The translations under genes and the position numbers were made by a program. Positions 1 to 8,975 of a stretch of DNA of 64,000 nucleotides are shown here, piece by piece. The notes under the pieces were generated by a model, which was not told the DNA's origin, did no database searches, and worked only from the letters and a program-made list of their open reading frames with translations. The stretch comes from Chryseobacterium gotjawalense (lineage in GTDB: Bacteria > Bacteroidota > Bacteroidia > Flavobacteriales > Weeksellaceae), in NCBI RefSeq assembly GCF_030012525.1, contig NZ_CP124855.1, forward strand, positions 186,001-250,000. Reading direction: 5' to 3'. How positions within the stretch are numbered: the first letter of the stretch is position 1; each line of letters starts with the position of its first letter.

Positions 1-204
1 GGTTAAAGGAAATCTGAACTTAAGCAACTGTTTTTTGAGTACCGTCTTACTGGTCTGGGACAAAGCATTGGTTTTATCAAAGATAATAATTTTTTAGAGC
101 GCTCACAGGCAGGAAATCGAAGATTCAACGAAATTTGACTTTGAATCGCCATTCTCCTAATTGTCTTAAGATCACACCCAAAAGCTCATATCGTGTTTAT
201 AGAT
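1..204. other. Left-edge stretch without a recognised gene
   Basis: No open frame of useful length or known motif is seen on either strand before the FKBP terminator. It could be the tail of a gene beginning outside the window, but nothing supports that. Confidence 0.4.
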
Positions 205-234
205 ACAAAAAAAGCTGCGAAAAAACCGCAGCTT
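205..234 (-). terminator. Rho-independent terminator of the FKBP gene
   Basis: An 8-bp perfect stem (212-219 with 227-234) around an A/T loop is followed, reading the minus strand, by a run of T at 211-205. It lies about 20 bases past the stop codon of the FKBP gene. Confidence 0.8.
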
Positions 235-253
235 CTTTGAATAAAATAGTTGT

Positions 254-754
254 TTAGTGTTCTTCGTTTCCGTCAACGCCGTGAGCGTGACCGTGCGCCA
301 GCTCTTCGTCTGTTGCTGGTCTCGTTGAAGCTACTTCAATATCAAAGTGTAAGGTTTTTCCCGCCATTGGATGGTTAAGGTCTACTGTTACCGCTTCTGG
401 AGTAACTTCTAAAACAACGCCGCTTACATGGTTTCCCTGAGCGTCCTGTAAAGGCAGCATCGCGCCGATTGGAGGCATTCCCGACTGCGCAAACATTTCT
501 GCAGGCAATTGTGTGACTGCATTTTCTATTTTGTCGCCATAGCCTTCTTCCGGCGTGATGGTGAAAGATTTCTGATCTCCTGCAACCATTCCCTGAAGAT
601 GTTCTTCAAATTTCGGCAACATCATTCCGACCCCATATAAAAAAGTGAAAGGGTTTTCGGTCTCTGTCTTTTCAATGAAAGTTTTTTCACCGTTCTCTTC
701 GATGGCGTTCAGCGTGTAATGTAATGCTACTACGTGATTCTTGTCTATTGTCAT
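254..754 (-). CDS. FKBP-type peptidyl-prolyl cis-trans isomerase (SlyD-like)
   Basis: A 166-residue cytoplasmic prolyl isomerase/chaperone of the SlyD type. The FKBP core is clear: YGVGMMLPKFEEHLQGM, then GDQKSF..TPEEGYG, an insert-in-flap region, and the late hallmark DLNHPMAGKTLHF. The C-terminus is short and rich in His and acidic residues (HGHAHGVDGNEEH), recalling the metal-binding tails of SlyD proteins, though much shorter than in E. coli. The frame stays open upstream to 1015. I place the start at the ATG at 754 because FKBP homology begins there (MTIDKNHVV), and because a TAnnTTTG promoter at 841-848 would start the transcript inside the longer frame. It is a single-gene unit, divergent from the neighbouring flavoenzyme. 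Confidence 0.9.
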   Translation of the reverse strand: MTIDKNHVVALHYTLNAIEENGEKTFIEKTETENPFTFLYGVGMMLPKFEEHLQGMVAGDQKSFTITPEEGYGDKIENAVTQLPAEMFAQSGMPPIGAMLPLQDAQGNHVSGVVLEVTPEAVTVDLNHPMAGKTLHFDIEVASTRPATDEELAHGHAHGVDGNEEH

Positions 755-840
755 AAGGTTAATGTTATCAAGGAGTATAAATCCTCTTATTAAAATTGTG
801 TGTTTTAATGGGTAACTTTTAGGGTTAATCCTATCGGGTG

Positions 841-848
841 CAAAGGTA
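841..848 (-). promoter_or_regulatory. Bacteroidetes -7 element (TACCTTTG) for the FKBP gene
   Basis: Minus-strand TACCTTTG fits the TAnnTTTG consensus. A start shortly downstream would leave a leader of roughly 80 bases before the ATG at 754. No clear -33 TTG partner was found, so the call rests on the -7 match. Confidence 0.5.
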
Positions 849-1039
849 CTGATTTCAAATAAAATATCAACGGACAGAGAAATGGAGTTCATCAATTCTT
901 TCAAAATATAATTGTAAATTGCATAGAGGTTATTCAAAGAATATTGAACCGGCAGTCCGTAAAAATATAAGAGACCCCGTTTTATGGACCGTCTTTTTGT
1001 AACACGATATGGCATTAACCCCTAATTAAAATACAAGTT

Positions 1040-2131
1040 ATGAATTCATTAGAAACCCTTTTCAGCCCATATCAACTGGGCAGTCTCACCTTACAGAACC
1101 GCATTGTGATGGCACCCATGACGCGAAGCAGGGCAATCGGTAATATTCCAAACGATCTCATGGCGCAGTATTATGGCAGCCGAGCCAGTGCAGGACTTAT
1201 TATCACCGAAGGAACTTCTCCCTCACCAAATGGTCTGGGATATGCCAGAATACCAGGCATGTACAGCGACGAACAAATTAAAGGCTGGAAAAAAGTAACC
1301 GATGCTGTACACCAAAGTGGTGGTAAAATTTTTGTCCAGCTGATGCACACCGGCCGGATAAGTCATCCATTGAACATGCCCGAAGGAGCAGAAGTAATAG
1401 GAGCTTCTCCCATCGCGGTAGCCAATACCCCGATGTACACCGATCAGGAAGCCATGCAGCCACTGCCTGTTCCAAAAGAAGTGGCGGCCGGCGAAATCCC
1501 ATCAATTATTGCTGAATTTGTGCACGCTGCAAAATCAGCGGTTGCTGCAGGATTTGACGGAGTGGAACTGCACGCGGCCAATGGATATTTGCTGGAGCAG
1601 TTTTTAAATACCGCTTCCAATAAGCGTACTGATGAGTATGGAGGTTCCATAGAAAACCGCAACCGTTTGGTGCTGGAAGTAACCGAGGCCGTAGCAAATG
1701 CCATCGGTAAGGACAAAACAGGGATCAGACTTTCTCCTTTTGGAGCTTTTGGTGAAATGTTACCTGATGAAGCCACCGAAGAACAGTATGCCCAATTGGC
1801 TGCAGGATTGAAAGCTATTGGCATCGTATATATCCATGTGGTAGATCATTCATCCATGGGAACGCCAGCGGTTCCGCAATCTGTAAAAGATGCGGTAAGA
1901 AAGGAATTTGGAGGTACTATTATTCTTTCCGGAGGATATGATGCGGTGCGTGCTGAAGCGGACCTTAAAGCCGGAAAAGGAGAGTTGGTAGCATTCGCAA
2001 GGCCTTTTATAGCCAATCCCGATTTGGTGAAGAAGTTTGCTGCAGGAGGCGAGCCAGCTTCCCCGGATCCCGATACTTTTTATACCCCGGGAGAAAAAGG
2101 ATATACCGATTATCCCGTTTCCGCAAATTAA
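1040..2131 (+). CDS. Old yellow enzyme family alkene reductase (NemA-like)
   Basis: A 363-residue FMN-dependent NAD(P)H:flavin oxidoreductase of the old yellow enzyme family, expected to reduce activated C=C bonds or nitro compounds in the cytoplasm. The TIM-barrel markers appear in order: LFSPYQLGSLTLQNRIVMAPMTRSRA at the N-terminus, LMHTGRISHP, the substrate-binding HxxN in VELHAANGYLLEQFLN, the YGGSIENRNR strand, and the late FMN-phosphate-binding ILSGGY and FARPFIANPDL segments. Length matches bacterial NemA/XenB-type enzymes. It stands alone and converges with a short-chain dehydrogenase, the two sharing a terminator hairpin. The physiological substrate cannot be read from sequence. Confidence 0.9.
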   Translation: MNSLETLFSPYQLGSLTLQNRIVMAPMTRSRAIGNIPNDLMAQYYGSRASAGLIITEGTSPSPNGLGYARIPGMYSDEQIKGWKKVTDAVHQSGGKIFVQLMHTGRISHPLNMPEGAEVIGASPIAVANTPMYTDQEAMQPLPVPKEVAAGEIPSIIAEFVHAAKSAVAAGFDGVELHAANGYLLEQFLNTASNKRTDEYGGSIENRNRLVLEVTEAVANAIGKDKTGIRLSPFGAFGEMLPDEATEEQYAQLAAGLKAIGIVYIHVVDHSSMGTPAVPQSVKDAVRKEFGGTIILSGGYDAVRAEADLKAGKGELVAFARPFIANPDLVKKFAAGGEPASPDPDTFYTPGEKGYTDYPVSAN

Positions 2132-2152
2132 ATTGAGTTTTCAGCACTATAC

Positions 2153-2190
2153 AACAAAGCAGGTCCGAATATTTTCAGACCTGCTTTGTT
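2153..2190. terminator. Shared hairpin terminator between convergent genes
   Basis: A 13-bp perfect stem (2153-2165 with 2178-2190) and a 12-base loop lie between the stop codons of the flavoenzyme (+) and the dehydrogenase (-). The weak T-run on both sides suggests bidirectional use. Confidence 0.7.
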
Positions 2191-2206
2191 ATTTCAAAGA
2201 TGAGTA

Positions 2207-2962
2207 CTAAACTGCCAGATAACCGCCATCTACGGCGTAATAACTTCCGGTAACGAAAGAGGCGGAATCCGAGGCTAAAAACAGACACATCGCGGCAATT
2301 TCCTCCGGTGTTCCGAGGCGGCCGAATGCATGCTTGGATTCCAGATGGTTGATCGCTTCTTTCCCCATGGTTTCTTCATTGACCATTCCGGTATAAATAA
2401 ACCCGGGACCTATTGCGTTGACGCGGATGTTTTCAGGGCCGTGTTCCCACGCAGCGGTTTTTGTTAAACCCACTACGCCGTGTTTGGCTGCCACATATCC
2501 CGCAGAGTTTGCAAATCCTGCCTGTCCTAAAATGGAAGCGATATTGATAATGCTTCCTTTGCCAGCTTTCAGCATAGCGGGGATTTGGAATTTCATCCCG
2601 AAAAAGACACCGGAAAGATTGATGGCAATTACCTTTTCCCAACCTTCCACGGACATATCTTCTACCTTATTGCTTTCGCCTCCAATTCCAGCATTGTTTA
2701 CAGAAATGTGCAGTGCACCGAATTTTTCTACGGTTTCTTTCACCAGTCTTTCATTGTCTTCCGGACTTGCCGAATTTGCTTTCACGAAAATGGCTTCACC
2801 GCCATTATTCTTAATCAATTCTACCACTTCATTTCCATGAGTTTCGTTGATGTCACTTACCGTCACTTTTGCACCTTCTTTTGCAAATAATAATGCGGTT
2901 GCTTTACCAATTCCTGAGCCCGCGCCGGTAATAACGGCGATTTTGTCTTGTAACTGTCCCAT
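2207..2962 (-). CDS. Short-chain dehydrogenase/reductase (SDR family)
   Basis: A 251-residue classical SDR oxidoreductase. The Rossmann cofactor motif GAGSGIG lies near residues 14-20, NNAGIGG follows at about 90, and the catalytic Ser and YxxxK appear in [19 protein letters not shown]. The C-terminal [13 protein letters not shown] is typical of glucose 1-dehydrogenase/FabG-like members. An Asp after the second strand (VSDIN) suggests NAD rather than NADP preference (inference). The substrate is unknown. The gene is monocistronic and has a TAAATTTG promoter element just upstream. Confidence 0.88.
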   Translation of the reverse strand: MGQLQDKIAVITGAGSGIGKATALLFAKEGAKVTVSDINETHGNEVVELIKNNGGEAIFVKANSASPEDNERLVKETVEKFGALHISVNNAGIGGESNKVEDMSVEGWEKVIAINLSGVFFGMKFQIPAMLKAGKGSIINIASILGQAGFANSAGYVAAKHGVVGLTKTAAWEHGPENIRVNAIGPGFIYTGMVNEETMGKEAINHLESKHAFGRLGTPEEIAAMCLFLASDSASFVTGSYYAVDGGYLAV

Positions 2963-2982
2963 ATTTTTGATTTTTATTTACT

Positions 2983-2990
2983 CAAATTTA
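2983..2990 (-). promoter_or_regulatory. -7 element TAAATTTG for the SDR gene
   Basis: Matches TAnnTTTG on the minus strand, 20 bases before the ATG at 2962, giving a short leader. Confidence 0.55.
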
Positions 2991-3193
2991 CGGATTAAAA
3001 GACAGTGAAATTTCTGAGATTTATCACTTTAACATTGATTTATGACAATCGGAATTTCAGGGGGCAAAGGAAATATTCCTGTCGGAGAATTGTAATCCAT
3101 GAATGGAATCATAAGCGGTTGAATAACTGCACCCCGCCAATATTTAAATCAGGAGCGATTATGAAGTTGCTTCGGCGGGAAAATAATTGAATG

Positions 3194-5308
3194 TTAGTCG
3201 GTCTGCAACGCGACGGCACCGCCTTCTGTGAGCCGCAAAACACCTTCAGTTAATCTTTCCGGATGTTCGGTAAATCCTTTTAGTTTACCCGATTTTCCTT
3301 TAACAATAATATCCTGAATCTGTTTTTCGGTGAGTTTCTTTCCGAACACTATAAACGGAATTTTGAAACCACAGCCTTTATAATTGGAACAACCGATGGC
3401 GGTTTTGCCTTTCATCAGTTTGTTTTCTTTACATTTCGGACAATCGGTTTCTTCCCAGATTATTGCAACCGTTTTTCGGGGTGTTGATTCTTTCTTTTCT
3501 TTGGGTTGAACTTCCTGTTGAAAGGAGATTACCTTTGCTTTTTCGTTGATGACGGCTCGGGTTAAATTGGTCACCATTGTAATCAGTTCCTCTTTAAACT
3601 GACTGGCTTCATATTCGCCGCGCTCAATTTTTCGGAGTTTAAATTCCCATTCTCCCGTTAATTCAGGGCTTTTTAACAATTCGTCCTGAATGGTGTCAAT
3701 CAGTTCAACACCCGTGGAAGTTGCTAAAATGTTTTTCTTTTTGCGCTCGATATATTTTCTTCTGAATAAAGTTTCGATAATATTGGCTCGGGTAGAAGGT
3801 CGTCCGATGCCGTTGTTTTTCATCATTTCACGAAGTTCTTCATCATCAACCTGTTTTCCCGCAGTTTCCATTGCGCGAAGCAAAGTCGCTTCCGTATACG
3901 CTTTTGGTGGACTGGTTTTTCCCTGATGGATTAATGGTTTGTGCGGTCCTTTTTCCCCGGCTTTAAATTCGGGAATCAATTGTTCTTCGTCTTTTTCTTT
4001 TTTCTCGGTGTCGTCTTTTTCTTTACTGTAAACTTCGCGCCAGCCCAGTTCCAGGATTTGTCTTCCTGTGGTTTTAAACGGAATGGTGCCGACCTGGCCT
4101 TCCACCAAAGTATTCGAAATTTTACATTCAGGATAAAAAACAGCGATAAACCGTTTGGCAACCAGATCATAAATTAACTTTTCTTCTCTGCTCAAACTGG
4201 AAGAAGGAGGGATTTCGGTTGGAATAATTGCGTGGTGATCAGTCACTTTAGAATCATCAAAAACCGCTTTCGATTTGGGAATCGGCTGGGTTAAAAGTGG
4301 CGCGGTTAATTCACGGTAAAAATTCATGCTCTGCAGAATAGCCGGTATCTGCGGATGCAGACTTTCCGAAAGGTAAGTGGTGTCCACACGCGGGTACGTC
4401 GTATGTTTCTTTTCGTATAAACTTTGAATATATTTCAACGTATTTTCCGCAGAAAAACCAAATTTCCTGTTGGCTTCAACCTGTAAAGCCGTCAAATCAA
4501 AAAGTCTTGGATTTTTCTCTTTGCCTTCTTTAATTTCAAAAGAAACGATTTCGAAAAGGTTTTGTTTTAAATATTCCAAACCTTTTTCTGCTTTTTCTTT
4601 CGTTTTTAAACGGTCTATGGCCGCATTGAAAATAACGTCCCGGTATTTGGTTTTCAGTTCCCAGTATTCTTCGGTATTGAAGGCATCAATTTCTTTTTGT
4701 CGCTGAACGATCATGGCCAAAGTGGGCGTTTGAACGCGACCAATGGAAAGGACACTTTTGTTTCCTCCAAATTTTCGGGTGAATAATCGGGTGGCATTGA
4801 TTCCCAAAAGCCAGTCGCCAATAGCGCGTGCATTTCCGGCCTGATAAAGATTATGGTAATCTTCAGAAGGTTTCAGGTTGGCAAATCCTTCTTTAATGGC
4901 CACTTCCGTCAGTGAAGAAATCCAAAGTCTTTTGATGGGTTTTTTACATTTGGCTTTGTGTAAAACCCAACGCTGTATCACTTCTCCTTCCTGCCCCGCA
5001 TCCCCGCAATTGATGACTTCTTCACAGTCAGCAACTAATTTTTCAATGATTTTAAATTGCCTTTCAACACCAGCATTTTCTATTAATTTTATTCCGAAAG
5101 GATCTGGAATAATAGGAAGTGTGAATAAATTCCAGGCTTTAAGGTGCGGACTGTAATCATGCGGTTCTTTCAGCGTACAAAGATGTCCAAACGTCCATGT
5201 TACCCAATAGCCATTGCCTTCAAAATAGCCCTGTTTGGGAACATCAGCTCCTAAAACTTTAGCAATATCCCGGGCAACACTTGGCTTTTCAGCAATACAT
5301 AATTTCAT
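3194..5308 (-). CDS. topB: DNA topoisomerase III (type IA)
   Basis: A 704-residue type IA topoisomerase that decatenates or relaxes negatively supercoiled DNA through a 5'-phosphotyrosine link. The N-terminal Toprim domain starts at KLCIAEKPSVARDIA (Glu7) and has its acidic cluster at about 103-109 (CGDAGQEGE). Core motifs are SIGRVQTPTLAM (188-199), the catalytic Tyr305 in TTYPRVD, and NNGIGRPSTRA. A Cys4 zinc ribbon (CPKC..GC..C, about 623-646) and a helical tail close the protein. Length is normal for bacterial TopB. The start ATG at 5308 directly begins the family motif. Bacteroidetes often carry extra TopB copies on conjugative elements, but this one sits among housekeeping genes. Confidence 0.93.
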   Translation of the reverse strand: MKLCIAEKPSVARDIAKVLGADVPKQGYFEGNGYWVTWTFGHLCTLKEPHDYSPHLKAWNLFTLPIIPDPFGIKLIENAGVERQFKIIEKLVADCEEVINCGDAGQEGEVIQRWVLHKAKCKKPIKRLWISSLTEVAIKEGFANLKPSEDYHNLYQAGNARAIGDWLLGINATRLFTRKFGGNKSVLSIGRVQTPTLAMIVQRQKEIDAFNTEEYWELKTKYRDVIFNAAIDRLKTKEKAEKGLEYLKQNLFEIVSFEIKEGKEKNPRLFDLTALQVEANRKFGFSAENTLKYIQSLYEKKHTTYPRVDTTYLSESLHPQIPAILQSMNFYRELTAPLLTQPIPKSKAVFDDSKVTDHHAIIPTEIPPSSSLSREEKLIYDLVAKRFIAVFYPECKISNTLVEGQVGTIPFKTTGRQILELGWREVYSKEKDDTEKKEKDEEQLIPEFKAGEKGPHKPLIHQGKTSPPKAYTEATLLRAMETAGKQVDDEELREMMKNNGIGRPSTRANIIETLFRRKYIERKKKNILATSTGVELIDTIQDELLKSPELTGEWEFKLRKIERGEYEASQFKEELITMVTNLTRAVINEKAKVISFQQEVQPKEKKESTPRKTVAIIWEETDCPKCKENKLMKGKTAIGCSNYKGCGFKIPFIVFGKKLTEKQIQDIIVKGKSGKLKGFTEHPERLTEGVLRLTEGGAVALQTD

Positions 5309-5788
5309 AACACAACTTCATTTTTTGGGCGACTGCAAATTTCAGTAAATTTTTCTAAACTATGGGTTGAAACCCGGGAAAAGAAATTCTTTCTAATTTA
5401 AAAAAAGGGTTTAGAAAACCGAAAATTTAATGGTGAACGTTAAACTGTAATTTTAACACAACCGCCAACCATGTTTTTACAAAAGATCTGTTTAAATTTG
5501 TTTTAAAAACCGCAAAGTCAAGGATAAACCCTTTTTAAATTTTCCAAGAGATAAAAAAAGTGTATTTGCATTTCCAAAGAAAATCTTAATGATATTAATT
5601 TTTAACTGGAATCTTAATGGTGAAAATTAAACGGTACTTTTTAACACCAATAACACGAATATTCTCACCAATAACATTGATAATTTGTGTTGTTTGTGAA
5701 AGTTTATTGGTGCATTTGGCGTTTAAGAAAAAGAGTAGTATCAGTAAAAACAGGTAATCAGAATCAGAAGATATTTTAAGGATTCCCA
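5309..5788. other. AT-rich intergenic stretch
   Basis: About 480 bases with no convincing gene. A TGAAATTTGC-like -7 element on the minus strand near 5335-5344 could drive topB. The only longer frame (5595-5789, minus, 64 codons) is AT-driven and has no recognisable features. Confidence 0.4.
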
Positions 5789-5820
5789 CAAAAAAACGCT
5801 CCCGAAAATTCAGGAGCGTC
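5789..5820 (-). terminator. Terminator of the M23 peptidase gene
   Basis: A 7-bp stem (5796-5802 with 5813-5819) is followed on the minus strand by six T residues, 20 bases past the stop codon. Confidence 0.8.
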
Positions 5821-5840
5821 AGTATTTTTAAATGAGTTGA

Positions 5841-6746
5841 TTAGAGATTCAGGAACAGTTTCGGATTTACCGGCCTGTTGTTTTTGTGAACTTCGTAGTG
5901 AAGATGAGGTCCGGTGGAGCGGCCTGTATTTCCGGATTTTGCGATCACATCGTTTACCGTTACCACATCATTTGTTTTTACCAATATTTTAGAAAGGTGT
6001 CCGTAGAGGGTATCCAAACCATTTCCGTGCGAGATAATGACACAGTTTCCGTAACCGCTTTTTTCGCCGGCAAAAATTACTTTTCCTGAGGCCGCACTCC
6101 GGACATCGGATCCGTGAGCCACGGCAATGTCCAGCCCTTTATGAAATTTCATCTGGTCTTTTTCGGCGGGAGCGTTATTTTTTTCGGACAATTGTTGGTT
6201 TGGATTAGGAACGATCATTTTTTTAGTCACATTTCCTAAGCTGTCTTTTACTTCGATGTACGGTGGTTCAGCTTTTGCGGAATGTACGGATGCCAACATC
6301 ACTGTTTTTTCAGGGAACGGATTTTTTCTTTTTCCAAATTGCGAGGAAATATAGCCGTCGGTAGGAATTCCCAAAGGAACCTGTTGTAATTTTTTCTGTA
6401 AATCCACTAAATACTGGCTGTAGCGATTGGTTTGTTTTGCCAGATATACCGTATTCGAAATACTGTCTTTCGCGAGCATCTCTATTTTGCCGTCAGATAA
6501 ATTCTTTGCGGCCAAAAAGGAATTAAGTTCCTGGACCCTATGGTCAACTAGAGTCAGGTTGTTCTTTAACTCCAGGTAATCGATGCTGTCTTTTTCAGTT
6601 TTAACCGGTACTAAATTGACCTGGTATGATTTATCGTCTTTTTCCGAGTAAAGTTTTCCGATAAAAATCGCCTGTCCGAAAATAACCACTACCAGGAGTC
6701 CGAGGATTAAACTGATGTTTCTTTTACTGCTTATAAAATTCTTCAT
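5841..6746 (-). CDS. Membrane-anchored M23 family metallopeptidase
   Basis: A 301-residue bitopic envelope protein: a short basic cytoplasmic start, one membrane helix at about residues 10-30, a helical linker, and a C-terminal LytM/M23 domain. The zinc ligands are present (HKGLD, His202 and Asp206; HLHYEV, His281 and His283), so it should be an active peptidoglycan endopeptidase rather than a degenerate activator. The GYISSQFGKRKNPF segment before the domain is typical of flavobacterial M23 proteins. An ATG seven codons upstream is in frame. I prefer 6746 because MKNFISSKRN is the usual Lys/Arg-rich membrane-protein start. A TAAATTTG element at 6781-6788 suits either start. Confidence 0.88.
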   Translation of the reverse strand: MKNFISSKRNISLILGLLVVVIFGQAIFIGKLYSEKDDKSYQVNLVPVKTEKDSIDYLELKNNLTLVDHRVQELNSFLAAKNLSDGKIEMLAKDSISNTVYLAKQTNRYSQYLVDLQKKLQQVPLGIPTDGYISSQFGKRKNPFPEKTVMLASVHSAKAEPPYIEVKDSLGNVTKKMIVPNPNQQLSEKNNAPAEKDQMKFHKGLDIAVAHGSDVRSAASGKVIFAGEKSGYGNCVIISHGNGLDTLYGHLSKILVKTNDVVTVNDVIAKSGNTGRSTGPHLHYEVHKNNRPVNPKLFLNL

Positions 6747-6780
6747 TATTAAACACTTGGTTGTCAAAAAATTGAGAGTG

Positions 6781-6788
6781 CAAATTTA
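6781..6788 (-). promoter_or_regulatory. -7 element TAAATTTG for the M23 gene
   Basis: Minus-strand TAAATTTGC, about 35 bases before the chosen start, fits the Bacteroidetes consensus. Confidence 0.5.
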
Positions 6789-6861
6789 TAAAATATTTTT
6801 AAAAGGTTTTTTTTATGTGAGCGCGGTGTCTGATGATTTAGTTCAGTTTATTACAAAACAA

Positions 6862-6897
6862 TTGTTTGTCCTATTTCAGAAAGCTTTAATATCTTTG
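6862..6897 (+). promoter_or_regulatory. Promoter of gpsA (TTGTTTG ... TATCTTTG)
   Basis: The -33 type TTGTTTG at 6862-6868 and the -7 type TATCTTTG at 6890-6897 are 21 bases apart, a near-ideal Bacteroidetes sigma-ABfr promoter. It gives a leader of about 50 bases. Confidence 0.7.
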
Positions 6898-6954
6898 TGC
6901 TGAAGATTCCTGCTTGTTCAGAAACTTCTGAACAGTACTTAAGTTTTTTTAATT

Positions 6955-7977
6955 ATGACAAAAAAGAAAGCCCCAAAATCACAGACTCAAAATATTCCGG
7001 TTGGCGTAGTAGGAAGTGGTAGTTTTGCAACTGCAATTGTGAAAATGTTGGTTGAAAATAGCAAGCTGGTTCACTGGTGTGTGCGGAATGAGTATGTAAA
7101 AGGGGCGATTGAGCAACGCGGTCATAATCCCAATTACTTAACTTCGGTCTCTTTTGATCCGAAAAATCTGAAGGTCACTACCGATATTAATGAATTGGTT
7201 TCAGCGTGTGAAGTAGTGGTTTTGGCAACGCCGTCCATTTATCTTTCAGATGCAATGGATAAAATGACCTGCGATTACGGGAATAAAATTTTTGTTTCTG
7301 CAATTAAAGGAATTGTTCCCAAGGCAAATGATGTTGTGGCGCATTATCTTCGTGATGAATTCAAAATAGGTTTCCGCAATCAGGCCGTAATCGCCGGTCC
7401 CTGTCACGCAGAGGAAGTTGGTATGGAAAGGCTGTCTTACCTTACGATTGCAGTTGCAGAAGAGGAGGTTGCCCATAAATTATTTTCTCTGTTTTCTTCG
7501 GACTTTATTAATGTTCACTGCAGCAAAGATATTTTAGGAAATGAATACAGTGCGATTTTGAAAAACATATATGCAGTAGGTGCCGGTATTTCCAGCGGTT
7601 TAGGATATGGTGATAACTTTACGGCTGTTTTTGTTTCTAATGCAGTTCGTGAAATGGAGATTTTTCTGGAATCCGTGTACGAAGTTCCACGGGATGTGAA
7701 TGAGAGCGCTTATCTCGGTGATTTACTGGTAACGGCGTACTCGCTGTTTTCCCGTAACCGGAATTTAGGAAATCTCATCGGAAAAGGGTATACCGTAAAA
7801 TCGGCCATCCAGTCGATGAATATGATTGCAGAAGGATATTATGCAGCAGATTCCGTATACCATACCGCAAAGAGCAAACAACTGAAAACGCCGATTATCG
7901 ATACGATTTACGGAATTTTATACAACGAGAAAAATGCCGAAACTGAATTTAAAAAATTAACCTTACTCTTAAATTAA
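6955..7977 (+). CDS. gpsA: NAD(P)H-dependent glycerol-3-phosphate dehydrogenase
   Basis: A 340-residue cytoplasmic enzyme reducing dihydroxyacetone phosphate to sn-glycerol 3-phosphate, the entry point of phospholipid synthesis. The N-terminal Rossmann motif GVVGSGSFATA lies at residues 17-27. VVLATPS, the catalytic SAIKGI, IAGPCHAEEV and the C-terminal helical domain with AVGAGISSGLGYGDN follow in the family order. A Lys-rich N-terminal extension of about 12 residues is common in this genus group. The stop codon overlaps the next start by one base (TAATG), so the hemolysin III-type gene is probably co-translated. Confidence 0.95.
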   Translation: MTKKKAPKSQTQNIPVGVVGSGSFATAIVKMLVENSKLVHWCVRNEYVKGAIEQRGHNPNYLTSVSFDPKNLKVTTDINELVSACEVVVLATPSIYLSDAMDKMTCDYGNKIFVSAIKGIVPKANDVVAHYLRDEFKIGFRNQAVIAGPCHAEEVGMERLSYLTIAVAEEEVAHKLFSLFSSDFINVHCSKDILGNEYSAILKNIYAVGAGISSGLGYGDNFTAVFVSNAVREMEIFLESVYEVPRDVNESAYLGDLLVTAYSLFSRNRNLGNLIGKGYTVKSAIQSMNMIAEGYYAADSVYHTAKSKQLKTPIIDTIYGILYNEKNAETEFKKLTLLLN

Positions 7978-8645
7978 TGAAATCCGGGACAAAATATGCC
8001 GTTCATACCTATTCAGTTTTAGAAGAGCGGTTCAATATTTGGTCTCATTTTACCGGTTTGCTCCTGAGTGTCGTGGCCTTGGTTTTATTGGTGTTTCGCG
8101 CACTGGATTTAGGAAGTAAAAGGGCGCTCATCAGTTTTTCTATCTTTGGTCTGAGCATGATTATCCTTTATCTGGCTTCTACATTATATCATTCATCCAA
8201 ACATCCTAAAAGAAGATACCGGCTTAATATCTTCGATCATGCCGCGATTTATGTATTAATTGCCGGAACGTACTCGCCCTTCGCCCTGGTTTCTCTTAAT
8301 GGCCCGGAAGGTTATACGATTTTTGGAGTCGTTTGGGGCATTGCCTTAATTGGAATTATTTTTAAACTTTTCTTTACGGGCAGATTTAATATTCTATCCA
8401 CTGTTCTTTATGTCGGAATGGGCTGGCTGATTATTTTCAGTTTTGACAGTCTGCTGTATCATCTGGATTTCCGGGGATTGGTTTGGTTGCTTGCTGGCGG
8501 TATTTCCTATACCATGGGTGCGGTTTTATACAGCATTCATAAAATAAAATTCAATCACGCCATTTTTCATCTGTTCGTTTTATTAGGAACATTCTGCCAT
8601 TTTATGTCGGTGTATTTTTATGTAATTCCTTTTTCCGGGAATTAA
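7977..8645 (+). CDS. Hemolysin III family (PAQR/TrhA-type) membrane protein
   Basis: A 222-residue integral membrane protein with about seven hydrophobic helices. The conserved PAQR-superfamily residues are visible: E15-E16..N20 near the N-terminus, ASTLYHS, HPKRRYRLNIFDHAAIY (Asp-His) and HAIFHLFVLLGTFCHF near the end. Bacterial members have been linked to membrane-fluidity and unsaturated-lipid homeostasis, and the old haemolysin name reflects a heterologous assay. Coupling to gpsA fits a membrane-lipid context (inference). Confidence 0.88.
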   Translation: MKSGTKYAVHTYSVLEERFNIWSHFTGLLLSVVALVLLVFRALDLGSKRALISFSIFGLSMIILYLASTLYHSSKHPKRRYRLNIFDHAAIYVLIAGTYSPFALVSLNGPEGYTIFGVVWGIALIGIIFKLFFTGRFNILSTVLYVGMGWLIIFSFDSLLYHLDFRGLVWLLAGGISYTMGAVLYSIHKIKFNHAIFHLFVLLGTFCHFMSVYFYVIPFSGN

Positions 8646-8975
8646 GATTTTGTTTTCATCTGAGAGCCTGTTTAAATTTGCTTAAAAAAGAAATTTTCCC
8701 CGACCTAAAGGGTGGAAAATTTCTTAAAAATTCATCAGAATTACACCCATTAGGGATTGGGGCTATTAATTTTGAAGAATTTTAATCGGGCTCTTAAAAC
8801 AAGACAGTAGCATTTCAGTGCAGATTCCACAGATTATACTGAATTTTAACTGATTAAAATGGAGAAGGGTGTCACCATACTTTTTTATAAATAGGTGTTT
8901 AAGGAATTTTTAACAGCTTTTGTTTGAGCTAAAACAAAAGTTTTACCGAAATTCGTTATCTTAAAATAGAATGAT
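8646..8975. other. Intergenic region with a 17-mer found again at 17276
   Basis: 330 bases without a gene. It contains AGAGCCTGTTTAAATTT at 8663-8679, identical to 17276-17292, and an imperfect A/T-rich inverted repeat around 8688-8725 (GAAATTTTCC..GGAAAATTTC) that may terminate the gpsA operon. Confidence 0.5.

Noticed and set aside
254..1015. Longer 253-codon frame for the FKBP gene
   Set aside because: Family homology starts at residue 88 (ATG at 754), and a promoter element at 841-848 lies inside the extension.
3005..3190. 61-codon plus-strand frame before topB
   Set aside because: No recognisable domain, and it lies in the space between two minus-strand genes; composition looks random.
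5595..5789. 64-codon minus-strand frame between topB and the M23 gene
   Set aside because: AT-driven hydrophobic and lysine-rich composition and overlap with the edge of the M23 terminator; nothing supports translation.
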